From: Amycolatopsis rubida
GTDB lineage: Bacteria > Actinomycetota > Actinomycetes > Mycobacteriales > Pseudonocardiaceae
Assembly (NCBI RefSeq): GCF_900115345.1
Contig: NZ_FOWC01000011.1
Location: forward strand, 62,001-126,000
Length of the DNA stretch: 64,000 bases
Direction: 5' to 3'
In this document: positions 38,665 through 45,950 of the stretch, piece after piece
Position numbering within the stretch: position 1 is the stretch's first letter
Layout of the letters: each line of letters opens with the position of its first letter
Notes under the pieces: generated by a model
Databases searched by the model: none
What the model was told of the DNA's origin: nothing
What the model saw: the letters and a program-made list of their open reading frames with translations, nothing else
Position numbers and translations under genes: made by a program

Positions 38665-40011
38665 ATGTCCTTCGTCAGGACGTACACCAAGCCGCGCGTG
38701 TTCGCCGCGGCCGTCCTCGGTTCGCTTGTCGTGGGCGCCGGTCTCGGCGTGCTCGCGCGGGCGACTGAAGCCGGCTGGCTGACCGACACCCTCGACCATA
38801 TCGGCACGATCTTCACGACGTTGCTGCAGATCGCGGTGATCCCGCTGGTCTTCACCGCGATCGTGGTCGGCATCAACAGCCTCCGCGGCCTCGGCGGCGG
38901 CCGCACCGCCGCGCGGCTCGGCGGCAAGACCGTGCTGTGGTTCGCGATCACGTCGTTCATCGCCTCGCTGATCGGGATCGCGATCGGCAAGCTGTTCAAC
39001 CCCGGCTCCGGCGGGCTCGGCGAGGGCGTCGCGGCCACCGCGAAAAACGCCGACAAGGCCGCGAAGAGCATGAGCAACTGGGGCTCCTGGGATGCCTTCA
39101 TCAAGGGCCTGCTGCCGGAGAACTTCTTCTCCGCCTTCGCCGAGGGCAGCACGCTCCAGGTGCTGTTCCTCGCCGTCGTGATCGGTGCCGCCGCCTACAG
39201 CCTCGGCGACAAGGCGAAGCCGTTCGTCGACTTCACCACGAGCGTCTTCGAAATCATCCAGCGCTACCTCGGCTGGATCGTGCGCCTCGCGCCCATCGGC
39301 ATCATCGGCCTGATCGGCGCCGCCGTCTCCAACTACGGCGACGCGCTGTTCCGCCCGCTGCTGTCGACCACGATCGCGGTGTACGTCGGCTGCCTGCTGG
39401 TCCTGTTCGTCGTCTACCCGATCCTGCTGCAGTTCGTCGCGAAGGTGAACCCGCTGACGTTCTTCGCCAAGGCGGGCACCGCGATCCAATTCGCGTTCGC
39501 GTCGCAGTCGAGTTCGGCCACGCTGCCGCTGACCCGGCAGTCCGCGGTGAACCTCGGCGTCGACCCCGGGTACGCCGCCTTCGCCACTCCGCTCGCCAGC
39601 GCGACCAAAATGGACGGTTGCGCCGCAGTGTTCCCGGCGATCGGCGCGATCTTCATCGCCAACCTCGCCGGGGTGCCGCTGAGCTTCGGCCAGTACGCCG
39701 GCATCGTGGTCGTCGCCGTGGTCGGCGCGCTGGCCACCGCGGGCACCACCGGCTGGCTGACCGCGCTCACCCTGACCACCGCGTTCATCGGGCTCGACGC
39801 CAAGCAGGTCGCACTCGGCATCGCGCTGATCTACTCGGTGAACCCGATCATGGACATGATGCGCACCGCCACGAATGTCGCGGGCCAGATCGTGGTCCCG
39901 ACGATCGTCGCGCGCAGCGAGGGCCTGCTCGACGAGGAAATCCTCCACACGCAAACCGCTCGTCCGGACCATCGCGACGAGGGCGGTGCCGCGCGGCCCG
40001 CCACTGCCTGA
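38665..40011 (+). CDS. DAACS-family dicarboxylate/amino-acid:cation symporter
   Basis: A 448-residue inner-membrane importer of the GltP/DctA (SDF) family. Eight helices plus two hairpins fit the family. The first re-entrant hairpin carries FASQSSSATLPLTRQSA (serine-rich motif, near residue 280), the next helix SATKMDGCAAVFPAIGAIF, and the last helix NPIMDMMRTATNVAGQ with the substrate-coordinating Asp/Arg/Asn. Takes up glutamate, aspartate or C4-dicarboxylates with protons or sodium; the arginine in the MRTATN helix favours acidic substrates. ATG at 38665 has only a weak ribosome-binding site. A long hairpin follows the stop. Confidence 0.92.
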   Translation: MSFVRTYTKPRVFAAAVLGSLVVGAGLGVLARATEAGWLTDTLDHIGTIFTTLLQIAVIPLVFTAIVVGINSLRGLGGGRTAARLGGKTVLWFAITSFIASLIGIAIGKLFNPGSGGLGEGVAATAKNADKAAKSMSNWGSWDAFIKGLLPENFFSAFAEGSTLQVLFLAVVIGAAAYSLGDKAKPFVDFTTSVFEIIQRYLGWIVRLAPIGIIGLIGAAVSNYGDALFRPLLSTTIAVYVGCLLVLFVVYPILLQFVAKVNPLTFFAKAGTAIQFAFASQSSSATLPLTRQSAVNLGVDPGYAAFATPLASATKMDGCAAVFPAIGAIFIANLAGVPLSFGQYAGIVVVAVVGALATAGTTGWLTALTLTTAFIGLDAKQVALGIALIYSVNPIMDMMRTATNVAGQIVVPTIVARSEGLLDEEILHTQTARPDHRDEGGAARPATA

Positions 40012-40014
40012 AGT

Positions 40015-40060
40015 CTCGTGAGCGGCGATCCCGGTCAGAACCGGGATCGCCGCTCACGAG
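40015..40060. terminator. 21-bp perfect hairpin, bidirectional terminator
   Basis: A 21-base stem (40015-40035 with 40040-40060) and loop CAGA. The left arm begins CTCGTGAGCGGCGATCCCGG. It starts 3 bases after the symporter stop, and its right arm covers the stop codon of the convergent gene at 40054. Confidence 0.85.
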
Positions 40061-40773
40061 TTGCCGGAACAACGCCGCAGCTGGGACTTCTTCAGCTCCA
40101 CATCCGGCCAGCCCCGGAAATCCGACGGCGCGGTGACGGTGCTGGTGCAGCCCATCACCTCGCCGTCGAGTTCGTACACCTCCGCTACCACCGGAGCCGC
40201 CTGGCAGCGCGGCGTGCCGGACACCGCCTTCGGGCATTCGTGCCGGACGACGATCACGTCCGGACGGCCGTCCTGGCTCACGTCGTAGAGCGACAGCGAG
40301 CCGGCGTCAGAGAAATACGGCTTGCCGTAGTCGCGCCACACCCCGCCGGACTCGGTGAGCAGTTCGCCGTACGAACCGCCGGCCGCGTCGCCGCGGATCA
40401 GGCACGCGGCGGTGGACCCGTCGATACAGCGCAGGGAAGTCGCCGTCAGCTTCGCGCCCAGGTTCGTGATCGCCAGTTCGAACGGCTGCTGCCCGACCTG
40501 GACCCGGCCCGATCCGCCAGCGGCGTCCGCCAGCAACACGACCGGGGTACCGCCGACGCTCACTGCGGCCAGTTGCTTGCACGGGCCGTTTCCGCAGGTC
40601 GAGGACGGTCCTTCCACCGGAGCCGCCGCGGGCTCGCGCGGTGCCATGGTCACCGCGTTGTCCGGCTTCGGGCGCAGCACGACGACCACGACGAGCGCCG
40701 CCGCCGTGACCACCGCCGCGAGAACGGCGGTAAGCAGCGCGGATCGCGGGACGCGCTTCGGCCAAGTCCGCAT
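40054..40773 (-). CDS. secreted or membrane-anchored hypothetical protein, 239 aa
   Basis: The N-terminus is a signal anchor (basic MRTWPKRVPRS, then TAVLAAVVTAAALVVVVVLR). The remaining roughly 200 residues are extracytoplasmic, with seven cysteines that could form disulfides (CGNGPC, RCIDGSTAAC, HECPK, RCQAA, MGC, RRC) and a beta-rich pattern including YDVSQDGRPDVIVVRHECP, which resembles an FG-GAP/VCBS calcium-binding turn. I do not recognise a specific family. ATG at 40773. Convergent with the symporter gene, divergent from the 99-residue gene. Confidence 0.7.
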   Translation of the reverse strand: MRTWPKRVPRSALLTAVLAAVVTAAALVVVVVLRPKPDNAVTMAPREPAAAPVEGPSSTCGNGPCKQLAAVSVGGTPVVLLADAAGGSGRVQVGQQPFELAITNLGAKLTATSLRCIDGSTAACLIRGDAAGGSYGELLTESGGVWRDYGKPYFSDAGSLSLYDVSQDGRPDVIVVRHECPKAVSGTPRCQAAPVVAEVYELDGEVMGCTSTVTAPSDFRGWPDVELKKSQLRRCSGNS

Positions 40774-40811
40774 ATCCGAGACTGTAAGCGACCTTGCACA
40801 CCGTGTCCGTC

Positions 40812-40817
40812 TATGTT
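40812..40817 (+). promoter_or_regulatory. -10 element TATGTT
   Basis: TATGTT followed by GTCGGA (6 bases) and the GTG at 40824, selecting this start over a TTG at 40794. Confidence 0.6.
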
Positions 40818-40823
40818 GTCGGA

Positions 40824-41123
40824 GTGACGAACCCCAATCTGCCCCCGGCCCTTTACCTGCCGACCGGCCCCACCGGCCCGACCACCGACGGCCAGACCGG
40901 AGCCAACGTCGAACTGCGCCGCACCCCCGACGGCCGCACCGCGCTGGTCGCGTTCACCGCGCTCGACCGGCTCGTCGACTGCTGCGGCGAGCACCAGCCG
41001 TGGATCCTGGTCAACACCGAAAACCTGGCGCTGGTGCACCAGGTCAACCCCTACGACGTCATCGTGCTCGACTCCGAACTACCGGCGCGACTGCGGCATC
41101 AGGCTCCGGCCGGACGGGTATAA
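40824..41123 (+). CDS. SseB/SAV_915-like hypothetical protein, 99 aa
   Basis: A 99-residue cytoplasmic protein: TNPNLPPALYLPTGPTG, ELRRTPDGRTALVAFTALDRLV, and a C-terminal VNPYDVIVLDSELPARLRHQ. The pattern of a short strand-rich domain with VAFTALDRLVDCCGEHQPW resembles the SseB N-terminal-type or SAV_915-like proteins common in actinomycetes, with no known biochemical role. Leaderless GTG start. Located just upstream of accA3. Confidence 0.7.
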   Translation: MTNPNLPPALYLPTGPTGPTTDGQTGANVELRRTPDGRTALVAFTALDRLVDCCGEHQPWILVNTENLALVHQVNPYDVIVLDSELPARLRHQAPAGRV

Positions 41124-41224
41124 ACAGGACCGAACTGGGTGGTCCACCTCTCAATCCAGGCCCTGCCTGGGTCCGTAGACTCCCGGTTGACCAGCAGCGC
41201 GGCGACGGGCACGGGAGGTATGTG

Positions 41225-43018
41225 GTGAGCGAGCAGGACACCGCGAGCACAGGCGGTCCGGTGACCAAGATCCTGGTCGCGAACCGGGGCGAGATCGCGG
41301 TTCGCGTGATCCGGGCCGCGAAGGACGCGGGCCTGCAGAGCGTGGCCGTGTACGCGGACCCGGACCGCGACGCTCCGCACGTGCGTCTCGCCGACGAAGC
41401 GTTCGCCCTCGGCGGGAACACCGCGGCCGAGAGCTACCTCGCGATCGACAAGATCCTCGACGCCGCCAAGCGGTCCGGTGCCGATTCGGTCCACCCCGGC
41501 TACGGCTTCCTTTCCGAGAACGCCGAGTTCGCCCAAGCCGTCCTCGACGCGGGCCTGACCTGGATCGGACCGAGCCCGCAGTCGATCCGCGACCTCGGCG
41601 ACAAGGTGACCGCGCGGCACATCGCGACGCGCGCGGGCGCGCCGCTGGTGCCCGGCACCAAGGAGCCGGTGAAGGACGCCGGCGAGATCATCGCGTTCGC
41701 CGACGAGCACGGCCTGCCGGTCGCGATCAAGGCGGCGTTCGGCGGCGGCGGCCGCGGCCTGAAGGTCGCCCGCACCCGCGAAGAAATCCCTGAGCTGTTC
41801 GAGTCCGCGACACGCGAGGCGGTGGCCGCGTTCGGTCGCGGCGAGTGCTTCGTGGAGCGCTACCTGGACAAGCCGCGGCACGTCGAGGCGCAGGTGCTGG
41901 CCGACCAGCACGGCAACGCGATCGTCGTGGGCACCCGTGACTGCTCGCTGCAGCGCCGCCACCAGAAGCTGGTGGAAGAGGCTCCCGCGCCGTACCTGTC
42001 CGACGACCAGCGCGCCCGGATCCACGAGTCCGCCAAGGCCATCTGCAAGGAAGCCGGCTACTACGGCGCGGGCACCGTCGAGTACCTCGTCGCGACCGAC
42101 GGCACCATTTCCTTCCTCGAGGTGAACACCCGGCTGCAGGTCGAGCACCCGGTCTCGGAGGAGACCACCGGCCTCGACCTGGTCCGCGAGATGTTCCGCA
42201 TCGCCCGCGGCGAGAAGCTCCGGATCACCGAGGACCCGACGCCGCGCGGCCACTCGATCGAGTTCCGCATCAACGGCGAGGACGCCGGCCGCGGCTTCCT
42301 GCCCGCGCCGGGCACGGTGACCAAGTTCGTCGCCCCGTCCGGGCCGGGCGTGCGCGTCGACTCCGGCGTCGAATCCGGCAGCGTGATCGGCGGCCAGTTC
42401 GACTCGATGCTCGCCAAGCTCATCGTCACCGGTTCGGACCGGGCGAACGCGCTGGAGCGCAGCCGTCGCGCGCTGGCCGAGTTCGAGGTCGAGGGCATGG
42501 CGACGGTGCTGCCGTTCGACCGCGTGATCGTGAACGACCCGGCGTTCATCGGCGACGAAACCGGCTTCAGCGTGCACACCCGCTGGATCGAGACCGAGTT
42601 CGACAACCAGATCGAGCCGTTCACCGCGCCCGAGGTCGAGGCCGAGGAGGAGACGCCGCGGCAGAACGTCGTGGTCGAGGTCGGCGGACGCCGGCTCGAG
42701 GTGTCGCTGCCGGGCGGGTTCGCCCTCGAAGGCGGCGGTGCGCCCGCGGCGACGAAAGCCAAGCCGCGCAAGCGGGCAGGCGGCGCGAAGGCAGCGGTGA
42801 GTGGCGACGCGGTCACCGCGCCGATGCAGGGCACCATCGTGAAGATCGCGGTCGAGGAAGGCCAGCACGTCGAAGCGGGCGAGCTGATCGTGGTGCTCGA
42901 AGCGATGAAGATGGAAAACCCGGTAACCGCGCACAAAGCGGGCACGGTCACCGGGCTTTCGGTCGAGATCGGCTCCGCGGTCACGCAGGGAACGCAACTC
43001 TTGGAGCTCAAGGACTGA
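41225..43018 (+). CDS. accA3: acyl-CoA carboxylase alpha subunit AccA3 (biotin carboxylase and BCCP)
   Basis: Carboxylates its own biotin with ATP and bicarbonate and delivers CO2 to AccD subunits. The 597 residues hold the biotin carboxylase N-domain (TKILVANRGEIAVRVIRAAK), the ATP-grasp domain with KAAFGGGGRGLKVAR near residue 165, catalytic RDCSLQRRHQK and EVNTRLQVEHPVSEETTGLDL in pieces, the carboxylase C-domain, and a C-terminal biotinyl domain with the target lysine K562 in EAMKMENP. The second of two consecutive GTG codons (41225) is chosen for its distance from GGGAGG at 41213. Partners AccD5, AccE5 and BirA are all in this window. Confidence 0.96.
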   Translation: MSEQDTASTGGPVTKILVANRGEIAVRVIRAAKDAGLQSVAVYADPDRDAPHVRLADEAFALGGNTAAESYLAIDKILDAAKRSGADSVHPGYGFLSENAEFAQAVLDAGLTWIGPSPQSIRDLGDKVTARHIATRAGAPLVPGTKEPVKDAGEIIAFADEHGLPVAIKAAFGGGGRGLKVARTREEIPELFESATREAVAAFGRGECFVERYLDKPRHVEAQVLADQHGNAIVVGTRDCSLQRRHQKLVEEAPAPYLSDDQRARIHESAKAICKEAGYYGAGTVEYLVATDGTISFLEVNTRLQVEHPVSEETTGLDLVREMFRIARGEKLRITEDPTPRGHSIEFRINGEDAGRGFLPAPGTVTKFVAPSGPGVRVDSGVESGSVIGGQFDSMLAKLIVTGSDRANALERSRRALAEFEVEGMATVLPFDRVIVNDPAFIGDETGFSVHTRWIETEFDNQIEPFTAPEVEAEEETPRQNVVVEVGGRRLEVSLPGGFALEGGGAPAATKAKPRKRAGGAKAAVSGDAVTAPMQGTIVKIAVEEGQHVEAGELIVVLEAMKMENPVTAHKAGTVTGLSVEIGSAVTQGTQLLELKD

Positions 43019-43040
43019 AGTTGTGCCGAATGTCGTGGGT

Positions 43041-43058
43041 GCCGCGCGCTCGCGCGGC
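43041..43058. promoter_or_regulatory. GCCGCGCG-CT-CGCGCGGC palindrome just upstream of a promoter
   Basis: A perfect 8-base inverted repeat with a two-base centre, 23 bases after the accA3 stop and 1 base before the -10 hexamer at 43060. It may act as a terminator for accA3 or as an operator for the next gene. Confidence 0.5.
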
Positions 43059-43059
43059 C

Positions 43060-43065
43060 TACCAT
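43060..43065 (+). promoter_or_regulatory. -10 element TACCAT of first DUF1707 gene
   Basis: TACCAT followed by CGACTAC (7 bases) and the GTG at 43073. Confidence 0.65.
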
Positions 43066-43072
43066 CGACTAC

Positions 43073-43633
43073 GTGACTGAGGTTCCGTCTCCGCAGCTGC
43101 GGATCAGCGACCAGGAGCGAGAGTCCGCGCTGCATGCGCTCGGTGAGCACATGAGCGCGGGGCGGATCGACATCGACGAGTTCGGCGAACGTTCCGCCCG
43201 GATCACCGCGGCCAAAACCCGGGGCGAGCTGGGCGAGTTGTTCACCGACCTTCCGGTGCCGCATCCGGTGTTCGGCGCGGGCGCGACCGCCGCGCCCGAA
43301 CCGGCGGTGGCACCACCGCCGATGTCCGTGCCGCAGCCCGCCGCGTCCGGCGAGGTGGCCGCCCGGCAGCCGGACTGGTCGGCTGGGCAACGCGCTGCCG
43401 CCGCCTTGGTTCCGCTGGTGTGGATCGCGGCGATCGCCCTGATCGCCACCGGAGCCGCGGGATGGCCGGTGATCTTCGCGCCGATCGCGCTCACCGCGGT
43501 CGGCCGCGCGCTCTGGGGCAGGGGTTTCGAACACCATGACCATCACCACCGCCACGACCGGCATCGGGAACGCCGTGAGGAGTTCCGCGCGATGCGTGAC
43601 GAGCACCGGCGGCAGCGCCGGCTGGACCGCTGA
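43073..43633 (+). CDS. DUF1707 protein with C-terminal membrane hairpin
   Basis: The N-terminal 60 residues are a DUF1707 domain (LRISDQERESALHALGEHMSAG, IDIDEFGERSARITAAKTRGEL, LFTDLP), a short helical module common at the start of actinobacterial membrane proteins. After a Pro/Ala linker two hydrophobic segments follow (about 105-145), then a His/Arg-rich tail (HHDHHHRHDRHRER). The 186-residue protein is probably membrane-bound with both ends inside. Leaderless GTG. First of a plus-strand series with a second DUF1707 gene and a histidine kinase, which suggests a shared role. Confidence 0.8.
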   Translation: MTEVPSPQLRISDQERESALHALGEHMSAGRIDIDEFGERSARITAAKTRGELGELFTDLPVPHPVFGAGATAAPEPAVAPPPMSVPQPAASGEVAARQPDWSAGQRAAAALVPLVWIAAIALIATGAAGWPVIFAPIALTAVGRALWGRGFEHHDHHHRHDRHRERREEFRAMRDEHRRQRRLDR

Positions 43634-43641
43634 AGCGGACC

Positions 43642-44022
43642 ATGGCTGACCTGCGGCTGAGCGACGCCGAACGACAGGACGCGCTCGACGTCCTCTCCGA
43701 GCACGTCCGCACTGGACGCCTCGACATCGACGAGTACGGCAGCCGCTCGGCGAAGGTCACGTCAGCCAAGCTGGTCAGCGAACTGGTGCCGCTGTTCGAC
43801 GACTTGCCTTCGCCGCGACCGAGCGCGTTGCTGGCCACGGCCCGGCCGGAACCGGTCGTGCCCGCGGGCACCGGCAAGCTGGGCGCGTTCGTGTGGCGGT
43901 ATTCGGTGCCGCTTTCCATCGCCTTGGCGGTCGTCGTGCTCATCGTGACGCGCGGACGGTTGCTGATCGTGTTCGCGCTGCCGTTGCTGCTGATCCTGTT
44001 CAGCGGATGGCGGCGGCGCTGA
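43642..44022 (+). CDS. short DUF1707 membrane protein
   Basis: A 126-residue paralogue of the preceding gene: LRLSDAERQDALDVLSEHVRTG, LDIDEYGSRSAKVTSAKLVSEL and LFDDLP form the DUF1707 domain (residues 4-53); two transmembrane segments follow (about 83-120) and a basic end WRRR. ATG at 43642, 8 bases after the previous stop; its 3' end overlaps the histidine kinase gene by 16 bases. DUF1707 has no established function; its place before a sensor kinase hints at a membrane accessory role. Confidence 0.82.
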   Translation: MADLRLSDAERQDALDVLSEHVRTGRLDIDEYGSRSAKVTSAKLVSELVPLFDDLPSPRPSALLATARPEPVVPAGTGKLGAFVWRYSVPLSIALAVVVLIVTRGRLLIVFALPLLLILFSGWRRR

Positions 44023-45284
44023 GCCCGCCGGAACGCGCGCCGCGGCCGAGCCCGATAATGGGGCTGCGGCCGGGTTCGGTCGATCCGAAGACCGAACGAC
44101 GGGCGGGCCCGATGTTCGCCGGGGTCGGGATTCTGGCACTCGCGGTGTGCACGATCGTCGCCGCCGGTCAGCCGCACGGCGATCCCGCGCAATGGCGCAC
44201 CACGCTGCTTCTCGCCGCGGCGAGCGGACTGTGGCTGCTGGTGCTGATCCCGGTCTTCCCGCGGCGCACCCGGAAACCGTGGCTGGCCATCGGATTCTTC
44301 ATTGTGCTGCTGGCCAGCGCGACCCTGCTCACCTCGCGGCTGGATCCGTTCACCGCCTTCGCCTCGATCGGTTACCCGATCGCGTTCGTGTTGTTCCCGA
44401 CGCGCTGGAGCATCTTCGCGGCGGCCGCGACCGCGGTGGTTCCGTTGCTGGCCAAGGGCATTTGGCAACCTTCACCGCCATGGATCACCGCGGTGTCGAT
44501 CGTCGGGCCGATCCTGTACGCGGCGTGGTTCGTCGGCGCGGAAAACGAGCAACGCCGTCGCACCAACGAAAAACTCGCGCAATCGAACGCGCAGCTGGAA
44601 ACGGCCTTAACGGAGAACGCGGCACTGCACGCGCAATTGCTCACCCAAGCCCGCGAGGCAGGCGTGTTCGACGAGCGACAGCGCATGGCTCGCGAAATTC
44701 ACGACACTGTCGCCCAGGGGTTGACCGGCATCGTCACCCAGTTGCAGGCCGCCGACCGGGCCACCGAAGCCGCGGATCGGCAACGGCACCTCGACCACGT
44801 GCACACGCTGGCGAAAGACAGCCTCACCGAGGCGCGCCGAGCGGTTCAAGCGTTGCGACCGGAACCGCTGGCGGACTCACACCTGCCGGAAGCGTTGGCG
44901 GGCTTGGCGAATCGAGTGTCCGGCACCTCCGGTGCCAAGGTGACCGCCGCAGTCGAAGGCGATGCCCGGCCGTTGCTGCCCGAGCTGGAGGTGGCGCTGT
45001 ACCGGGTGGCACAGGAAGCCTTGGCCAACGCGGAAAAACACGCACACGCCGACCGGATCGGCATCACGCTCACCTACACGAGCGACCTGGTCATGCTCGA
45101 CATCCGGGACGACGGAAGAGGTTTCGCCCCCGGCGACCGCGGCGAAGGCACCGGTTTCGGCCTGGAAGCCATGCGTCAGCGGGTGCAACGGGTGGCGGGT
45201 TCACTGACTGTCGAGTCCGCGCGAGGGGAAGGGACCGCCGTGCACGCGGAGTTCCCGGCGATCCCTTCGCCCGGTTCGGCGTGA
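44007..45284 (+). CDS. NarL-type (HisKA_3) sensor histidine kinase without adjacent response regulator
   Basis: A 425-residue membrane kinase. About six hydrophobic helices (residues 30-175) form the sensor part without a large outer loop. A coiled coil (ENEQRRRTNEKLAQSNAQLE) leads to the HisKA_3 domain with phospho-acceptor H232 in MAREIHDTVAQGL, and the ATPase domain ends with the G boxes DIRDDGRGFAPGD and GTGFGLEAMRQR. ATG at 44007 overlaps the DUF1707 gene by 16 bases. The usual LuxR-type response regulator is not next to it; a GNAT gene follows. It must act through a regulator elsewhere. Confidence 0.9.
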   Translation: MAAALSPPERAPRPSPIMGLRPGSVDPKTERRAGPMFAGVGILALAVCTIVAAGQPHGDPAQWRTTLLLAAASGLWLLVLIPVFPRRTRKPWLAIGFFIVLLASATLLTSRLDPFTAFASIGYPIAFVLFPTRWSIFAAAATAVVPLLAKGIWQPSPPWITAVSIVGPILYAAWFVGAENEQRRRTNEKLAQSNAQLETALTENAALHAQLLTQAREAGVFDERQRMAREIHDTVAQGLTGIVTQLQAADRATEAADRQRHLDHVHTLAKDSLTEARRAVQALRPEPLADSHLPEALAGLANRVSGTSGAKVTAAVEGDARPLLPELEVALYRVAQEALANAEKHAHADRIGITLTYTSDLVMLDIRDDGRGFAPGDRGEGTGFGLEAMRQRVQRVAGSLTVESARGEGTAVHAEFPAIPSPGSA

Positions 45285-45362
45285 CTCGGTTTGGCGGGTT
45301 TTTCCCCCCTGCGTCCGCCCGGTCGTGACGCGGCGCTCAGCCGTTTCCCGTCTCCGGACGGC

Positions 45363-45368
45363 TAGGCT
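45363..45368 (+). promoter_or_regulatory. -10 element TAGGCT of RimJ/RimL-like gene
   Basis: TAGGCT followed by CGAGTT (6 bases) and the GTG at 45375. The same hexamer precedes the gene at 54998. Confidence 0.65.
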
Positions 45369-45374
45369 CGAGTT

Positions 45375-45908
45375 GTGGAACCCGTGGAAATCAACGCGGG
45401 CGCGTACTACCTGCGTCAGCTGCGCGCGGACCGGCATCTCGACGACCGGCCCGCGCTGATGGAGGCGTTCGCGGACCCGCGGCATCGGCGGTACGTGCTG
45501 AACTACCGGTTGCGCACCCCCGACGAAGCCACCGAGTACGTGACGCTGCGCGCCGCACAGTGGGCGTGCGACGAGCGCTGCTCATGGGCCGTGGCCGAAC
45601 CGGCGACTGGCCGCCTGCTCGGCGAAGTGGGGCTGCGCGATCTGGACCTCGACTTCGGCACCGCCGAAGCGTCCGTGTGGACGCATCCGGCCGAACGGGG
45701 CAAAGGCATTGCGGCAGTAGCGCTTTCGGCCGCGATCCAGTTCGGATTCGCCCGGTTGGGACTGCACGAGATCGCTTACCGGCACGACGAAAGCAACACC
45801 GCGTCCGAGGTGGTGGCGCGCCGCGCCGGGTTCAGCCGGGTCGGGGCGGAGGAGCGGCCCTCGCCTAGCGGGGAAAAGCTCATCAGGTGGGTGCTCAAGC
45901 CCTCGTGA
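45375..45908 (+). CDS. RimJ/RimL-type GNAT acetyltransferase
   Basis: A 177-residue acetyltransferase of the ribosomal-protein-acetylase-like branch. YYLRQLRADRHLDDRPALMEAF opens the fold in pieces, VWTHPAERGKGIAAVALSAAIQFGF (in pieces, near residue 100) carries the acetyl-CoA phosphate loop, and HEIAYRHDESNTASEVVARRAGF contains the conserved Asn and the final strand-helix. Substrate may be a protein N-terminus or a small amine. Leaderless GTG. Its stop codon lies inside the left arm of the following hairpin. Confidence 0.86.
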   Translation: MEPVEINAGAYYLRQLRADRHLDDRPALMEAFADPRHRRYVLNYRLRTPDEATEYVTLRAAQWACDERCSWAVAEPATGRLLGEVGLRDLDLDFGTAEASVWTHPAERGKGIAAVALSAAIQFGFARLGLHEIAYRHDESNTASEVVARRAGFSRVGAEERPSPSGEKLIRWVLKPS

Positions 45909-45945
45909 GTGTTTACGCCGGTCCGCACCGGCGTAAACACTCACG
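45904..45945. terminator. 19-bp perfect hairpin, bidirectional terminator
   Basis: CGTGAGTGTTTACGCCGGT at 45904-45922 pairs perfectly with 45927-45945 across the loop CCGC, between the convergent GNAT and glpD genes. Its outline (CTCGTGAG near the base, CCGGT near the loop) matches the hairpin at 40015. Confidence 0.85.
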
Positions 45946-45950
45946 ACCTC

